Below, one piece after another: positions 1 to 8,642 of a DNA stretch of 64,000 nt (the first letter of the stretch is position 1; each line of letters begins with the position of its first letter). The DNA is from an uncultured Lachnospiraceae bacterium. Its GTDB lineage: Bacteria > Bacillota > Clostridia > Lachnospirales > Lachnospiraceae. The DNA lies in NCBI GenBank assembly GCA_948470335.1, contig CAOKOL010000004.1, positions 62,001 through 126,000 on the forward strand. Reading direction: 5' to 3'. The notes beneath the pieces are model-generated. The model was given only the letters and a program-made list of their open reading frames with translations. It was not told where the DNA came from and did not search any database. The position numbers were made by a program, and so were the translations under genes.

Positions 1-2673
1 ATACGGGCTTCCGTCCTGCCTGCACACGGCGCAGTATCCGGCGGTATCGCCTGAGGCAATCAGATAATCCTTCGTGTCGAGGGCATACATCGGCTCTTTG
101 CTCAGAATTCCCACAATCAGCTTTTTTCTGTTTTGAAATGCCGTCAGCGCCTGGTGGCGCCCATAGCGGTACCAGGTATCCGCCGTCGCGTAATTCACAT
201 CCCTTTTCCCGCCCGGAACAATCCCTTTCGGCGCCAGAATCTCATAATTGCTCAGAAGATACTCATAGGTTCCCGGATAATCATTCCGCATTTCCTCCGG
301 CGGTATCACCTTTCCGCCGGAATCGTAAGGAAAGATAATGTGTTTATCGGTTGTCAGGCGGCTGTAGGTGTCTTGCTTCTTTTCCGCCTTTTTTACAGGC
401 TTAAAATAAGGGCGGAGAATCCGTTTTTCAATGGAAAATACACGGTCGTTCCGCCGGATGATATAACAGTCCTCCGTCTCGTCTGTGATTTCCTCATCCG
501 TGAACCAATATGTACGCTTCTGCTCCGCACTGGTCTGAATCCCGGTAAAAATATCCGCATGTTTTGTAATCGGAACCGCAGCGGCGTCCAGCCTCCCAAG
601 CATTTTCAGAAAATCCAGATCCGTCGTAAGCCTCCAGGGCAGCTCGTTCAGCATGGAAGCAGAAAGCTCCACCGTGTCCACCTCCTCGCCCGCCCAAAGC
701 TTATCGGCGGATTTGATGCTGCCGTAAACGAATGTGGACTGCTCTGCCTTACAAAGAAGCAGAATAGAGCTGTAAATCGTCTTGTCCTCAAATAACTGGG
801 CGTCTCCGAAATCATCCAGGCTTACCAGCATTTTTTTTCCGGCGATCAGGCCGCGCAGCTTTTCGCCCGCGCCGATTTTGAAAAACTTGTTTGGAACGAT
901 ATAGCAGACATAGCCGCTGTCCTTCACTTTGTTTATCGCCCGTTCAATAAAGATAAAATATTTGTCGAACTGTTTATGGGCGCTTCCGTATCTTTTTTTA
1001 TAAATTTCAAACTCAGCGCCCGGCAGCAGCCCGTGCATCCCCTCCGTGTTTACATAGGGAGGATTGCCGATAATGGCGTCAAAACCGCCGCCCCCGTTCA
1101 TTTTATTCCAGTCAAAGGGAACGATATCCTCCGCCTGCCCTGCCGCACCGGATATTCCGGCCATCTCCTCATAGCTCACAAGGGCATTGCCAAAATGAAT
1201 ATTGGCGCTTAAATCGGGAAGGATCGGCACGACCTCCGCAACGGAGGGCGCGGTTTCATTCTCAATCAGCTTGAGGAGCAGCGAGAATTTAGCCACCTCC
1301 ACCGCATGAATATCAATGTCTATGCCGTAGATACAGGAACAGAGAATCTCTTTCTTCTCCTGAAGGGGCAATTTATATAAGTCTGTTCCAATTTCCACCA
1401 AATGATCGGTCTGACCGTGGCTGATATACCACTGAACACAATACTCCTGTAAAAACGCAAAGGCTTCCTCCAGGAAAATGCCGGAACCGCAGGCGATATC
1501 GGCCACGCGGATTTCCGGAATCTGTGCGGGCGTTTTCCCCCGGCAGACGCCGGACAGTGTTTTCTCCACCATATATTTCACGATTTCCGTAGGCGTCGTA
1601 ACGACGGATCTGTTCTGGCAGTCCTTCTTCCGGCCAAGGCCGATCCTGTGGGCATCCAGCAGCACCAACTGCTCGGTTAAAAACATTTCATAAATTTTTC
1701 CCAGCAGATTCGGCTCAATAATATGAAACAGATAAGGACTCTGCGGATAATACAGCTCCTCAATCATCCCTTTTATAACGTCCGATGACAGATCGAAAAT
1801 AATATCGCCGCCGGAGAACATACCGGAATTGTAACGCCTGTCAGCCGAGCGGAACAGTTCTTCCAGTCTCTCCTTCAGCCGGTCGGGGTCCGCAATGGTA
1901 TCTTTTAATCTGTGATATAAAGGCAGGTTTTTATCTTCACAGATTCTTAAAAATACAATCTGATTGATAAATTCCTGCACGACGTCATTTAAAACTTCCA
2001 AAGACCCATAGCGGCCGCCCTTTGCATACAGCTCGTTGCTGAGGGCCACCCTCCATCCGTTGATCTGGGAGAGGAACAGCGCGTCTACCTGCTGTGTCTG
2101 TCTGCCTGCCGCCGGAAAATGATCGTCCGGACAGGAATCAAATTCACCGGAATACACGGCGTCTCTTGAAATCAGGCTGCTGATTTCTTCAAACTTCTCG
2201 GCATATTCGGTATAGTGATATAAACGATATCTGGCTGCCGCGCATCCGTCGCCTTCGCGGGCAACATGGCAGGTATCATAAATCGCAAGATACTCAAAAT
2301 TCGTCAACACGGCCAGTTTGTGCTTCGCGTTCCAGCCATACTTCCTGGTCTGAATCGCCGGCGCGGCGTCTCTGGTAATGTCCACCGCAGGCTTTTTGGC
2401 TTCTACGAAAAACCTGGGTACGCCTCTGAGCGTCATCGTGTAATCGGGGCGGTCCGTACGGGAAGCATAATTCTCGGCGATTACCTCCCGATACTGGGGG
2501 GCCGCTCCCTTTTCATTCGCCACATCCCATCCCAGAAGCTTTAAGAACGAATCAATATATTCCATTCTGCAGGAATATTCGTTATATGCATTTTTTACAT
2601 CTTTATAAAATTCTAAATTGGCATGAAAACGGTCTGCCAGAAGCTGCAGACCGGAACAGTCAGTCCTCTCCAT
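1..2673 (-). CDS. Type IIG-like restriction-modification enzyme (3' end outside window)
   Basis: Incomplete gene: it starts at ATG 2673 and runs off the left edge after 891 codons. It reads as a single-chain restriction-modification enzyme that would cut DNA and methylate adenine at N6 with S-adenosylmethionine. Near residues 77-92 there is a PD-(D/E)XK-like nuclease pattern (an Asp, then EAKKP). Methylase motif I (DIACGSG) is near residue 390 and the N6-adenine motif IV NPPY is near 537; the rest would be target recognition. The start has an AGAAAGG ribosome site and lies inside the last 14 nt of the upstream HTH gene in another frame, so the two are probably co-translated. The missing end prevents a choice between Type IIG (Eco57I-like) and a BREX PglX-type methylase; the N-terminal nuclease pattern favours Type IIG. 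Confidence 0.85.
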   Translation of the reverse strand, partial: MERTDCSGLQLLADRFHANLEFYKDVKNAYNEYSCRMEYIDSFLKLLGWDVANEKGAAPQYREVIAENYASRTDRPDYTMTLRGVPRFFVEAKKPAVDITRDAAPAIQTRKYGWNAKHKLAVLTNFEYLAIYDTCHVAREGDGCAAARYRLYHYTEYAEKFEEISSLISRDAVYSGEFDSCPDDHFPAAGRQTQQVDALFLSQINGWRVALSNELYAKGGRYGSLEVLNDVVQEFINQIVFLRICEDKNLPLYHRLKDTIADPDRLKERLEELFRSADRRYNSGMFSGGDIIFDLSSDVIKGMIEELYYPQSPYLFHIIEPNLLGKIYEMFLTEQLVLLDAHRIGLGRKKDCQNRSVVTTPTEIVKYMVEKTLSGVCRGKTPAQIPEIRVADIACGSGIFLEEAFAFLQEYCVQWYISHGQTDHLVEIGTDLYKLPLQEKKEILCSCIYGIDIDIHAVEVAKFSLLLKLIENETAPSVAEVVPILPDLSANIHFGNALVSYEEMAGISGAAGQAEDIVPFDWNKMNGGGGFDAIIGNPPYVNTEGMHGLLPGAEFEIYKKRYGSAHKQFDKYFIFIERAINKVKDSGYVCYIVPNKFFKIGAGEKLRGLIAGKKMLVSLDDFGDAQLFEDKTIYSSILLLCKAEQSTFVYGSIKSADKLWAGEEVDTVELSASMLNELPWRLTTDLDFLKMLGRLDAAAVPITKHADIFTGIQTSAEQKRTYWFTDEEITDETEDCYIIRRNDRVFSIEKRILRPYFKPVKKAEKKQDTYSRLTTDKHIIFPYDSGGKVIPPEEMRNDYPGTYEYLLSNYEILAPKGIVPGGKRDVNYATADTWYRYGRHQALTAFQNRKKLIVGILSKEPMYALDTKDYLIASGDTAGYCAVCRQDGSPY

Positions 2674-2848
2674 ATTCTGCCTTTCTCTTATCACTGGTCG
2701 GCTTTTCGGCATCTTCCGGGATAATCCAGATACGGCTCATACGGACGGCGCCGGCAATGCGGTTTGTCTTGCACAAAATCTGAACCTGGCGCGGCGTAAC
2801 GCCCCATTTGTCCGCAGTCTCCTGAACTGTCATATAACCATTCATCAT
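2660..2848 (-). CDS. small helix-turn-helix DNA-binding protein, likely controller of the R-M gene
   Basis: A 62-residue protein that is almost entirely one winged-helix/MerR-excisionase type HTH (roughly residues 6-50, with VQETADKWGVTPRQVQILCK as the helical core and a RIWIIPEDAEKP wing). Such proteins bind short DNA palindromes. Two adjacent ATG codons (2848 and 2845) could start it; GAGGTG is 4 or 7 nt upstream, so the second is slightly better spaced. It overlaps the restriction-modification gene by 14 nt and is the first gene of that mRNA. Its promoter carries a perfect palindrome in the spacer, so I infer that it works like an R-M controller protein and represses or times its own operon. 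Binding was not shown. Confidence 0.8.
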   Translation of the reverse strand: MMNGYMTVQETADKWGVTPRQVQILCKTNRIAGAVRMSRIWIIPEDAEKPTSDKRKAEYGED

Positions 2849-2885
2849 TTAACACCTCGCAGAATATGGTCGTAAAATCCTTTTT

Positions 2886-2914
2886 ATTATATTCGTTTAA
2901 ACGAAACCTGTCAA
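2886..2914 (-). promoter_or_regulatory. consensus sigma-A promoter with palindromic operator in the spacer
   Basis: On the minus strand TTGACA (2914-2909), a 17-nt spacer and TATAAT (2891-2886) match the consensus at all 12 positions. The spacer contains the perfect 14-bp palindrome TTCGTTTAAACGAA at 2892-2905. Transcription would start about 30 nt before the HTH gene. The palindrome sits where a bound dimer would block RNA polymerase, which fits autoregulation by the HTH protein. Confidence 0.8.
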
Positions 2915-2951
2915 TCGCGAAAATCACCCTGTCGGCGAAGGAATCCCGATC

Positions 2952-3725
2952 TCAGTTCCTTCCGCTGCACACGCTGACACAGAAAATCTTTTGTACCCCG
3001 GCTCTGCGCAGCGCGGCGCAGCAGGCGTTCATCGTAGCGCCGGTGGTATAGATATCATCTACCAGAATCACGGTATCGATTCCATCCGGCAGCTTTCCCG
3101 CCCGGAAGACATGGTAAAGATTTTTCTTCCGCTGGCTGCCCTGTAGTGTTTTCTGGGGCGCGGTGTCCTGCATCCGGACAAGTCCCTTCGGATACACCGG
3201 AACCTCCAGGGCGGCCCCCAGCTTCCGTGCCAGAAGCTCCGCCTGATTATACCCCCTGTCCCGCTGTTTTCTGGCATGCAGCGGAACAGGGATTACGGCC
3301 TGGGCACCCGCCTGCCGCAGACGGCGCCCGTAGCGGCGCATCAGTTCTTCCCCGTAATAATCGGCAAATTCCCGCTTATTATGATATTTAAACCCCATCA
3401 TGGATTCTTTCGCCTCATCCCGGTACGCAAACAGAGAAATCCCCTGCCAGAACAGTTTCGGGTGGGCCGTGCAGTCAAAACAGTATTCCTGAATCTCAGA
3501 TTCCAACTGCTTTCCGCACTTTTTGCACAGCGGCTCACGCAAAAAGAGCCGCTCTGCCTTCGGAATGCACGCCCGGCAGATCAGCCCTTCTTCTTTCGTA
3601 ACAATGGTTCCGCACAGCGGACAGATTCTGGGAAACAGAACATCCAGACATTCCCCGCCAAGCCGCCGTGCCGTTCTGCGCAGGAAATTCCGGACATCAT
3701 CTGTTTTTCCCGCACCGCATATCAC
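2952..3725 (-). CDS. comF: ComF family phosphoribosyltransferase-like protein
   Basis: A 257-residue protein with the usual ComF layout: an N-terminal zinc-ribbon region with four Cys pairs (CPLC, CRAC, CKKC, CFDC, about residues 34-86) and a C-terminal type I phosphoribosyltransferase fold ending in the PRPP loop VDDIYTTGAT (about residues 220-229). ComF proteins act in DNA uptake or recombination in the cytoplasm, but their substrate is not settled. The open frame begins at GTG 3725 with only a weak upstream ribosome site, so the exact start is uncertain; no Met lies early enough to replace it. It is 33 nt behind recD2, suggesting one transcript for the two DNA-processing genes. Confidence 0.88.
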   Translation of the reverse strand: MICGAGKTDDVRNFLRRTARRLGGECLDVLFPRICPLCGTIVTKEEGLICRACIPKAERLFLREPLCKKCGKQLESEIQEYCFDCTAHPKLFWQGISLFAYRDEAKESMMGFKYHNKREFADYYGEELMRRYGRRLRQAGAQAVIPVPLHARKQRDRGYNQAELLARKLGAALEVPVYPKGLVRMQDTAPQKTLQGSQRKKNLYHVFRAGKLPDGIDTVILVDDIYTTGATMNACCAALRRAGVQKIFCVSVCSGRN

Positions 3726-3758
3726 TTTATTCCAATCTATTTATTTCACCCTTCTTTC

Positions 3759-5972
3759 TCACAGCTCCCTAATCCGTTCACTCAGGCTGGAATACCGTCT
3801 CTGCTGCCGCTCATTCGCCACCATCTCCTGAAAGGTCTGAGGCGACCCCACAATACAGACGCAGGAGCGGGCACGGGTGACGGCCGTATAGATCAGATTC
3901 CGGTTCATCAGCATCCGGGGACCGGAAAGCAGCGGAATTACCACGGCAGGATACTCGCTGCCCTGAGACTTGTGAATCGTGATCGCATAGGCCAGCTCCA
4001 GCTCGTCCAACTGTTTAAACTCATAGGTGACAAATCTGTTCTCGTCATATTCCACCGTCAGTTCTTCGCCAAAAGAATTAATCTGACGCACCACGCCCAT
4101 ATCGCCGTTAAAAACGCCGGTCCCTTTTTCCAGCGCCACATTGTACTGCCGGCTGCGCACTTCCCATTCCATCTGATAGTTATTTTTGATCTGCATCACC
4201 TTGTCGCCCTCCCGGAAGGTCACTGTGCCCAGCTCCTTTTCCTTCTTATCGGGGGACGGCGGATTCAAGAATTCCTGGAGAATCGTATTCAGCCGTTCCA
4301 CCCCCAGAGCGCCCTTGCGCATCGGGGTCATCACCTGAATATCATACATGGGAGCGCCCACATAACGGGGCAGCTTATCCCGGACCAGCGTGATGGACGC
4401 GTTGATAATGGCATTGGCATCCTGCCGCTTGATAAACAGAAAGTCTTTGCTCCTTGCGTCCGGATCGATCCCTTCGCCGGCGTTGATCTTATGGGCATTG
4501 ACAATGATATCGCTCTGAGCGGCCTGGCGGAAAATCTTTTCCAGCTTCACCACCGCAAAGGAACCGGAGCCGATCACATCCCGCAGCACATTTCCCGGCC
4601 CCACGCTGGGCAGCTGATCCACGTCGCCCACCAGAATCAGACGGGTACCTACCGTCACCGCCTTTAACAGCGCGTAGAGCAGATGAATGTCCACCATGGA
4701 CATTTCGTCGATGATAATGGCATCTGCCTCCAGCGGGTTCTGCTCATTGCGCTGAAACTGTTCTGTCCGGGACTCATCCTCCGGTACGCCGTTTAATTCC
4801 AGCATCCGGTGAATGGTTTTCGCCTCGCAGCCCGTGGCTTCCGTCATCCGCTTCGCCGCCCGCCCGGTGGGAGCCGCCAGCAAAATCTCCATATCCTCCG
4901 ACTCAAAAAAACGGATGATATTTCGGATCACCGTGGTTTTTCCGGTTCCCGGCCCTCCGGTGATAATCAAAAGGCCGTTCCGGGCCGCATTTATAAATGC
5001 CTGGCGCTGCTGTTCATCCAGCTCCATGCCTGTCTGGCTCTCGATCTGCTCCAGCTTCTTTGTCAGTCCTGCCTCCGCCGCCGGATACCGGACATTCAGA
5101 TCATGGAGCATCCTGGCCGCATTTAATTCCATATAATAATATCTGGAAATATAGACGCCCTGCCCTTCCGGCACGGCTTTTGTCACCAGCTTTTTGTCGA
5201 TAGTCAGATCCATAACATGCCGCTCCATCGAATCCGGCTCCACCTGCAGCAACTGACTGGTCTGAGCCATCAGTTCCTCCAGAGGAAGGTAGACATGACC
5301 GTTCCCCAGCGCCTGCTGCAAAACATACATCAGGCCGCTTTGAATCCGAAAATCCGAATCCGTATGAATCCCCACCCTGCCGGCGATTTCATCGGCGATT
5401 TTAAAACCCACACCGGGAATATCATCCGCCATCCGGTAGGGATTGGTTTTCATCACGGAATAAATCTCGTCTCCGTAACGCTTATAAATCTTCACCGCCA
5501 GATTAACCGTAATCCCGTACTGCTGCAAAAACAGCATGGCCTGACGCTGATCCCGCTTCTCGGCCGCCTGCTCGCCGATCTGAATGGCTTTGGACTCGCT
5601 GATGCCCTTCACTTCCGCCAGCCTCTCCGGTTCTTCCTCCATAATCCGGAAGGTATCGGCTTTAAACTTTTTCACAATCCGGTCAGCCAAAGAAGGCCCC
5701 ACGCCCTTGATCGCGCCGGAACCCAGATACCGCCGGACGGAATCAATATCCTCCGGCGTTTTCAGCTCGTACCTGATGACCCGAAGCTGCTCTCCGTAGA
5801 CGGGATGCTCGGTCAGCTCTCCCTCTGCCTCTATGTATTCCCCTTCGCTGATATAAGAAAAGGTTCCCACCAGAGTCGCCGTGTCTTTCCCGGCCGCCAG
5901 CTCCATAACGGTATAACCATTGTCCTGATTGCGGAAAATGATGTGCTCAACATATCCTGATATGACTGCCAT
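3759..5972 (-). CDS. recD2: SF1B DNA helicase RecD2
   Basis: A 737-residue ATP-dependent 5'-3' helicase of the RecD2/YrrC type, which acts without RecB and RecC in recombination and repair. An N-terminal OB-like region (about residues 1-75) is followed by helix-hairpin-helix repeats (for example GAIKGVGPSLADRI near 87-99 and DIPGVGFKIADEIAG near 184-198). Walker A is GGPGTGKTT at 339-347, Walker B is IIDEMSMVD, and the C-terminal AITIHKSQGSEYP motif is typical of SF1B helicases. The length is normal. ATG 5972 follows GGGATGAAAGAAT, a modest ribosome site. comF is 33 nt downstream; mreB is upstream, separated by an inverted repeat. Confidence 0.95.
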   Translation of the reverse strand: MAVISGYVEHIIFRNQDNGYTVMELAAGKDTATLVGTFSYISEGEYIEAEGELTEHPVYGEQLRVIRYELKTPEDIDSVRRYLGSGAIKGVGPSLADRIVKKFKADTFRIMEEEPERLAEVKGISESKAIQIGEQAAEKRDQRQAMLFLQQYGITVNLAVKIYKRYGDEIYSVMKTNPYRMADDIPGVGFKIADEIAGRVGIHTDSDFRIQSGLMYVLQQALGNGHVYLPLEELMAQTSQLLQVEPDSMERHVMDLTIDKKLVTKAVPEGQGVYISRYYYMELNAARMLHDLNVRYPAAEAGLTKKLEQIESQTGMELDEQQRQAFINAARNGLLIITGGPGTGKTTVIRNIIRFFESEDMEILLAAPTGRAAKRMTEATGCEAKTIHRMLELNGVPEDESRTEQFQRNEQNPLEADAIIIDEMSMVDIHLLYALLKAVTVGTRLILVGDVDQLPSVGPGNVLRDVIGSGSFAVVKLEKIFRQAAQSDIIVNAHKINAGEGIDPDARSKDFLFIKRQDANAIINASITLVRDKLPRYVGAPMYDIQVMTPMRKGALGVERLNTILQEFLNPPSPDKKEKELGTVTFREGDKVMQIKNNYQMEWEVRSRQYNVALEKGTGVFNGDMGVVRQINSFGEELTVEYDENRFVTYEFKQLDELELAYAITIHKSQGSEYPAVVIPLLSGPRMLMNRNLIYTAVTRARSCVCIVGSPQTFQEMVANERQQRRYSSLSERIREL

Positions 5973-6019
5973 ATTCTTTCATCCCACACTTCCACGCAGA
6001 GAAGTGACTCATGACGAAG

Positions 6020-6080
6020 GATCCGGCAAAATGTACCGCTGCCGAAAGGTATGCTGCAGGGCGGCACATTTTGTCGGATC
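6020..6080 (-). repeat. 20-bp inverted repeat between mreB and recD2 (family D)
   Basis: GATCCGGCAAAATGTACCGC (6020-6039) is matched by GCGGCACATTTTGTCGGATC (6061-6080): an inverted repeat with two mismatches around a 21-nt loop, just beyond the mreB stop. No T tract follows on either strand, so it is not a standard intrinsic terminator. Arms of the same type (GACAAAATA and TATTTTGCC) occur behind the BMP gene at 36.27 kb. Confidence 0.7.
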
Positions 6081-6154
6081 AGATTATATTTAAAGGAAAC
6101 TGCATGTGGAATTGCTTTCAGATGCTTCGGCGGACAAAAAAATCCGCGAAACGA

Positions 6155-7153
6155 TTATTTCTCGTCCCGTTCCCCGTTGGTAAACTCAATAAACTTGCCG
6201 GTTCCGATGGCAACCGCAGTCATAGGCTCTTCGGCGATCATCGTATTGATCCCGGTTTTTTCCTCAATCAGCGTATCCAGGCCGCTTAACAGAGAACCGC
6301 CGCCGGTCATCACAATCCCCCGGTCATAGATATCCGCCGCCAGTTCCGGCGGGGTCTTCTCCAGTACGCTGTGAACGGCGTCTACAATGGACATGGCAGG
6401 CTCCCGCAAAGCTTCCAGCGTCTCGTCGGAAGTGATCGAGATCGTCTTCGGCAGACCTGTCACCAGGTTCCGGCCTCTTACGTCCATGGTGGCCACCTCC
6501 GGACGCTTGTCCGCACAGCCGATATTGATCTTGATATCCTCTGCGGTGCGCTCGCCGATCAGCAGATTGTGTTTCTTGCGCATATACCGGACAATGGCCT
6601 CGTCAAAATCATCGCCGGCCACCTTCACGGAGGTGCTGACCACGGTGCCGCCCAGAGAAATCACCGCAATATCGGAGGTGCCGCCGCCGATATCCACAAT
6701 CATATTGCCGCAGGCTTTGGAGATATCAATTCCGGCTCCGATAGCCGCTGCCACCGGCTCCTCGATAATCGTCACTTCTCTGGCCCCTGCCTGATAGGTG
6801 GCGTCCTCAACCGCTTTCTTCTCCACCTCGGTTGCGCCGCTGGGAATGCAGACGCTGATTCTGGGTTTCCGCAGCGTCTTTTTGCCCACGGCTTTCTTTA
6901 TAAAGTATTTCAGCATTTTCTCCGTCACGGTGTAGTCGGAAATCACGCCCTGACGCAAAGGGCGGACCGCCACGATATTCCCCGGCGTTCTGCCGATCAT
7001 CAGCCTGGCTTCCTCACCGATGGCTTTAATCTGGTTTGTATCACGGTCAAAAGCTACTACCGAGGGCTCTTTTAATACCACGCCCCGGCCTTTTATATAT
7101 ACGAGTATACTTGCGGTTCCCAAATCGATTCCAATGTCCGTTGACAACATCAT
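6155..7153 (-). CDS. mreB: MreB/Mbl family actin-like rod-shape protein
   Basis: A 332-residue bacterial actin that polymerises under the membrane and guides lateral wall synthesis. It has the phosphate-1 motif DIGIDLGTAS near residues 6-15, the phosphate-2 block VDIGGGTSDIAVISLGG mid-protein, and the C-terminal VMTGGGSLL adenosine motif. Two adjacent ATGs (7153, 7150) follow a good AGGAGG. mreC and mreD are not next to it; recD2 lies downstream, so this is probably an Mbl-type or second copy rather than the mreBCD gene. A sigma-A-like promoter lies at 7286-7313. Confidence 0.93.
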   Translation of the reverse strand: MMLSTDIGIDLGTASILVYIKGRGVVLKEPSVVAFDRDTNQIKAIGEEARLMIGRTPGNIVAVRPLRQGVISDYTVTEKMLKYFIKKAVGKKTLRKPRISVCIPSGATEVEKKAVEDATYQAGAREVTIIEEPVAAAIGAGIDISKACGNMIVDIGGGTSDIAVISLGGTVVSTSVKVAGDDFDEAIVRYMRKKHNLLIGERTAEDIKINIGCADKRPEVATMDVRGRNLVTGLPKTISITSDETLEALREPAMSIVDAVHSVLEKTPPELAADIYDRGIVMTGGGSLLSGLDTLIEEKTGINTMIAEEPMTAVAIGTGKFIEFTNGERDEK

Positions 7154-7285
7154 TTTCTTTCTTCCTCCTGATTATTTTCTTTGTTTTATCAGATCAATAT
7201 GGTGCTTTCAAAACCATCTCTCTCCATGCATACTGATTCGCCGATGCTTCGGCAGATCATCCGGTTCACCGGTTTAAGTATTTAT

Positions 7286-7313
7286 ATTATATACAATGCT
7301 GACGGTTTTTCAA
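7286..7313 (-). promoter_or_regulatory. sigma-A promoter of mreB
   Basis: On the minus strand TTGAAA (7313-7308), 16 nt and TATAAT (7291-7286). The region upstream is very AT-rich. The leader to the mreB start is about 130 nt. Confidence 0.6.
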
Positions 7314-7544
7314 ATGTTTTTTCAAATTTTAATATTTTTTTCAGGATTCCAACATAATATTATCATAATTATGCGCTATACTATATGCATATCATGAAAG
7401 TGATATAAGCTTTTTCATACTCATACCCGGCAGCCGTTATTTTTAGCTGCTGCCGGGCACCCCCCGTTAACAGCCGCCGAGGCTGTATACAGGGAATCAG
7501 AACAGCCTCCCCTGAGAATGCGGATATACTGCATACTTTCACCA
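7314..7544. other. structured non-coding interval between mreB and cvfB
   Basis: No gene is visible here. The part near mreB is AT-rich. From 7426 the sequence is GC-rich and folds: CCCGGCAGC/GCTGCCGGG (7426-7457), then CAGCC/GGCTG (about 7471-7485) and GAGGCTG/CAGCCTC (about 7479-7509) as competing pairings. With the hairpin at 7545-7580 this could be a small RNA read on the plus strand, but I see no convincing promoter for it. Confidence 0.4.
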
Positions 7545-7580
7545 TAAAAGGAGCCATTGCCGTAAAGCGATGGCTCTTTT
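7545..7580 (-). terminator. terminator after cvfB, possibly bidirectional
   Basis: On the minus strand AAAAGAGCCAT pairs with ATGGCTCCTTTT around a short loop and ends in a T run, about 70 nt past the cvfB stop. On the plus strand it ends in GGCTCTTTTA, so it could act both ways. Confidence 0.75.
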
Positions 7581-7648
7581 ACTGTTCTCCCCTTTATGAC
7601 GGCGCCTGCCGAATCCGTCCGGACACGGACGGATTCGAACGCTTCTTT

Positions 7649-8497
7649 TCAGCGTTCCTTCCCCGCCTTCTCTATGCTGTCCTCCCCAAGCCGGATTTCC
7701 CCCATCTTCAAGAGCCGTCCCACCGCCCGCTTAAAGGCGTTTTTGCTCAGGCCGAATTCCCGCTGAATCACCAGCGGCGCCGCCTTATCGGTAAAGGGCA
7801 GCCTGCCGCCCCGCTCCTCGATCCGCTCCATCACAAGAGCCGCGTCCGCGTCCATCTGCAGATAGGCTTTTTCCCGCAGCGACAGATCCAGCTTGCCGTC
7901 CTCCCGGATTTTCACAATCCGCGCGCTGACCACATCGCCGGGCTTTTTATCCTGGAAAAAGTCCTGGCGGGGAACCAGGCCGAAGTACCGGTTTTCCACG
8001 GCCACCAGCGCGCCAAGCTCCGGTTTCACCTCATAAATCGTTCCCTTCACATGCTGTCCCTCCCGGAACAGGCCATTCCCGGGACATTCCAAATGGGAAT
8101 ACACCTTTGTGGTGGCGCACAGCCTGTCGCTTTTATCAATATAAAGGGCAACAAGACACCGATCGCCGGGTTTCAGCTTACGGGTCTGCTCTTTAAAAGG
8201 CAGAAATAAGTCCTTTTCCAGTCCCCAGTCGAGAAATGCGCCGATTGCAGTCACCTGAACCACTTCCAGCAAAGCCAGACGTCCCAGCTCCACCTTCGGC
8301 TCCCGTGTGGTGGCGATCAGCCTGTCCTCCGAATCTTTGTAGAGAAACACTTCGATCTCATCACCGATCCGCTGCTCCGGTTTTAAATACTTCTTCGGCA
8401 GCAGCACTTCTTCTTTTGCGCTCTCCGTCCCCAGATAAGCGCCGTGCTCCGTGGTCCGCTTCCAGACCAGACATTGTTTCTTTCCCAATTCCAACAT
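7649..8497 (-). CDS. cvfB: CvfB-type S1 RNA-binding protein
   Basis: A 282-residue cytoplasmic protein of the CvfB/YitL family, RNA-binding regulators built from consecutive S1-like OB folds and a C-terminal winged helix. S1-type strands are visible around residues 65-130 (VQVTAIGAFLDWGL) and 140-210 (GTIYEVKPELGALVAVENR). The C-terminal part (FGLSKNAFKRAVGRLLKMG) is the winged helix. The frame stays open upstream to 8599, but that stretch is the translated repeat at 8516-8642. ATG 8497 has AGGAG seven nt upstream and starts at the family's normal N-terminus. The thioesterase gene lies 145 nt upstream on the same strand, across the repeat. Confidence 0.88.
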   Translation of the reverse strand: MLELGKKQCLVWKRTTEHGAYLGTESAKEEVLLPKKYLKPEQRIGDEIEVFLYKDSEDRLIATTREPKVELGRLALLEVVQVTAIGAFLDWGLEKDLFLPFKEQTRKLKPGDRCLVALYIDKSDRLCATTKVYSHLECPGNGLFREGQHVKGTIYEVKPELGALVAVENRYFGLVPRQDFFQDKKPGDVVSARIVKIREDGKLDLSLREKAYLQMDADAALVMERIEERGGRLPFTDKAAPLVIQREFGLSKNAFKRAVGRLLKMGEIRLGEDSIEKAGKER

Positions 8498-8515
8498 ATA
8501 TTTTTCTCCTAATTC

Positions 8516-8642
8516 AGTTCCGCTACAGTCCTCCTGAACCCCCTTGCTCTGGAAGAATTTCCGGCCGCTATGGCGTCCGTAAATCCTTCCGGGGTTCATA
8601 TGGACTTCCGCTGTTAATTGCGTTCCGCTACAGTCCTTTTCA
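8516..8642 (-). repeat. intercistronic hairpin repeat, family A (divergent copy plus a fragment)
   Basis: A ~103-bp copy (8516-8618) of the element found three times near 18 kb, followed by a fragment of its first 20 nt (8621-8642) that reaches the thioesterase stop. Compared with the 18-kb copies the arms differ, but in matched fashion: AAGCCCC/GGGGCTT is here GAACCCC/GGGGTTC, GGGAG/CTCCC is GGAAG/CTTCC, and CAG/CTG is CGG/CCG. Orientation relative to transcription is the same as in all other copies. Confidence 0.85.

Noticed and set aside
3276..4667. Long plus-strand open frame opposite recD2 and comF
   Set aside because: It mirrors real genes, is rich in His/Arg/Pro as antisense frames are, and has no ribosome site or family motif. 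Similar antisense frames at 10590-12137, 16.0 kb, 25603-27075 and 54.2-55.2 kb were rejected likewise.
8498..8599. N-terminal extension of CvfB
   Set aside because: The extra 34 codons are translated repeat DNA; ATG 8497 has AGGAG and the family N-terminus.
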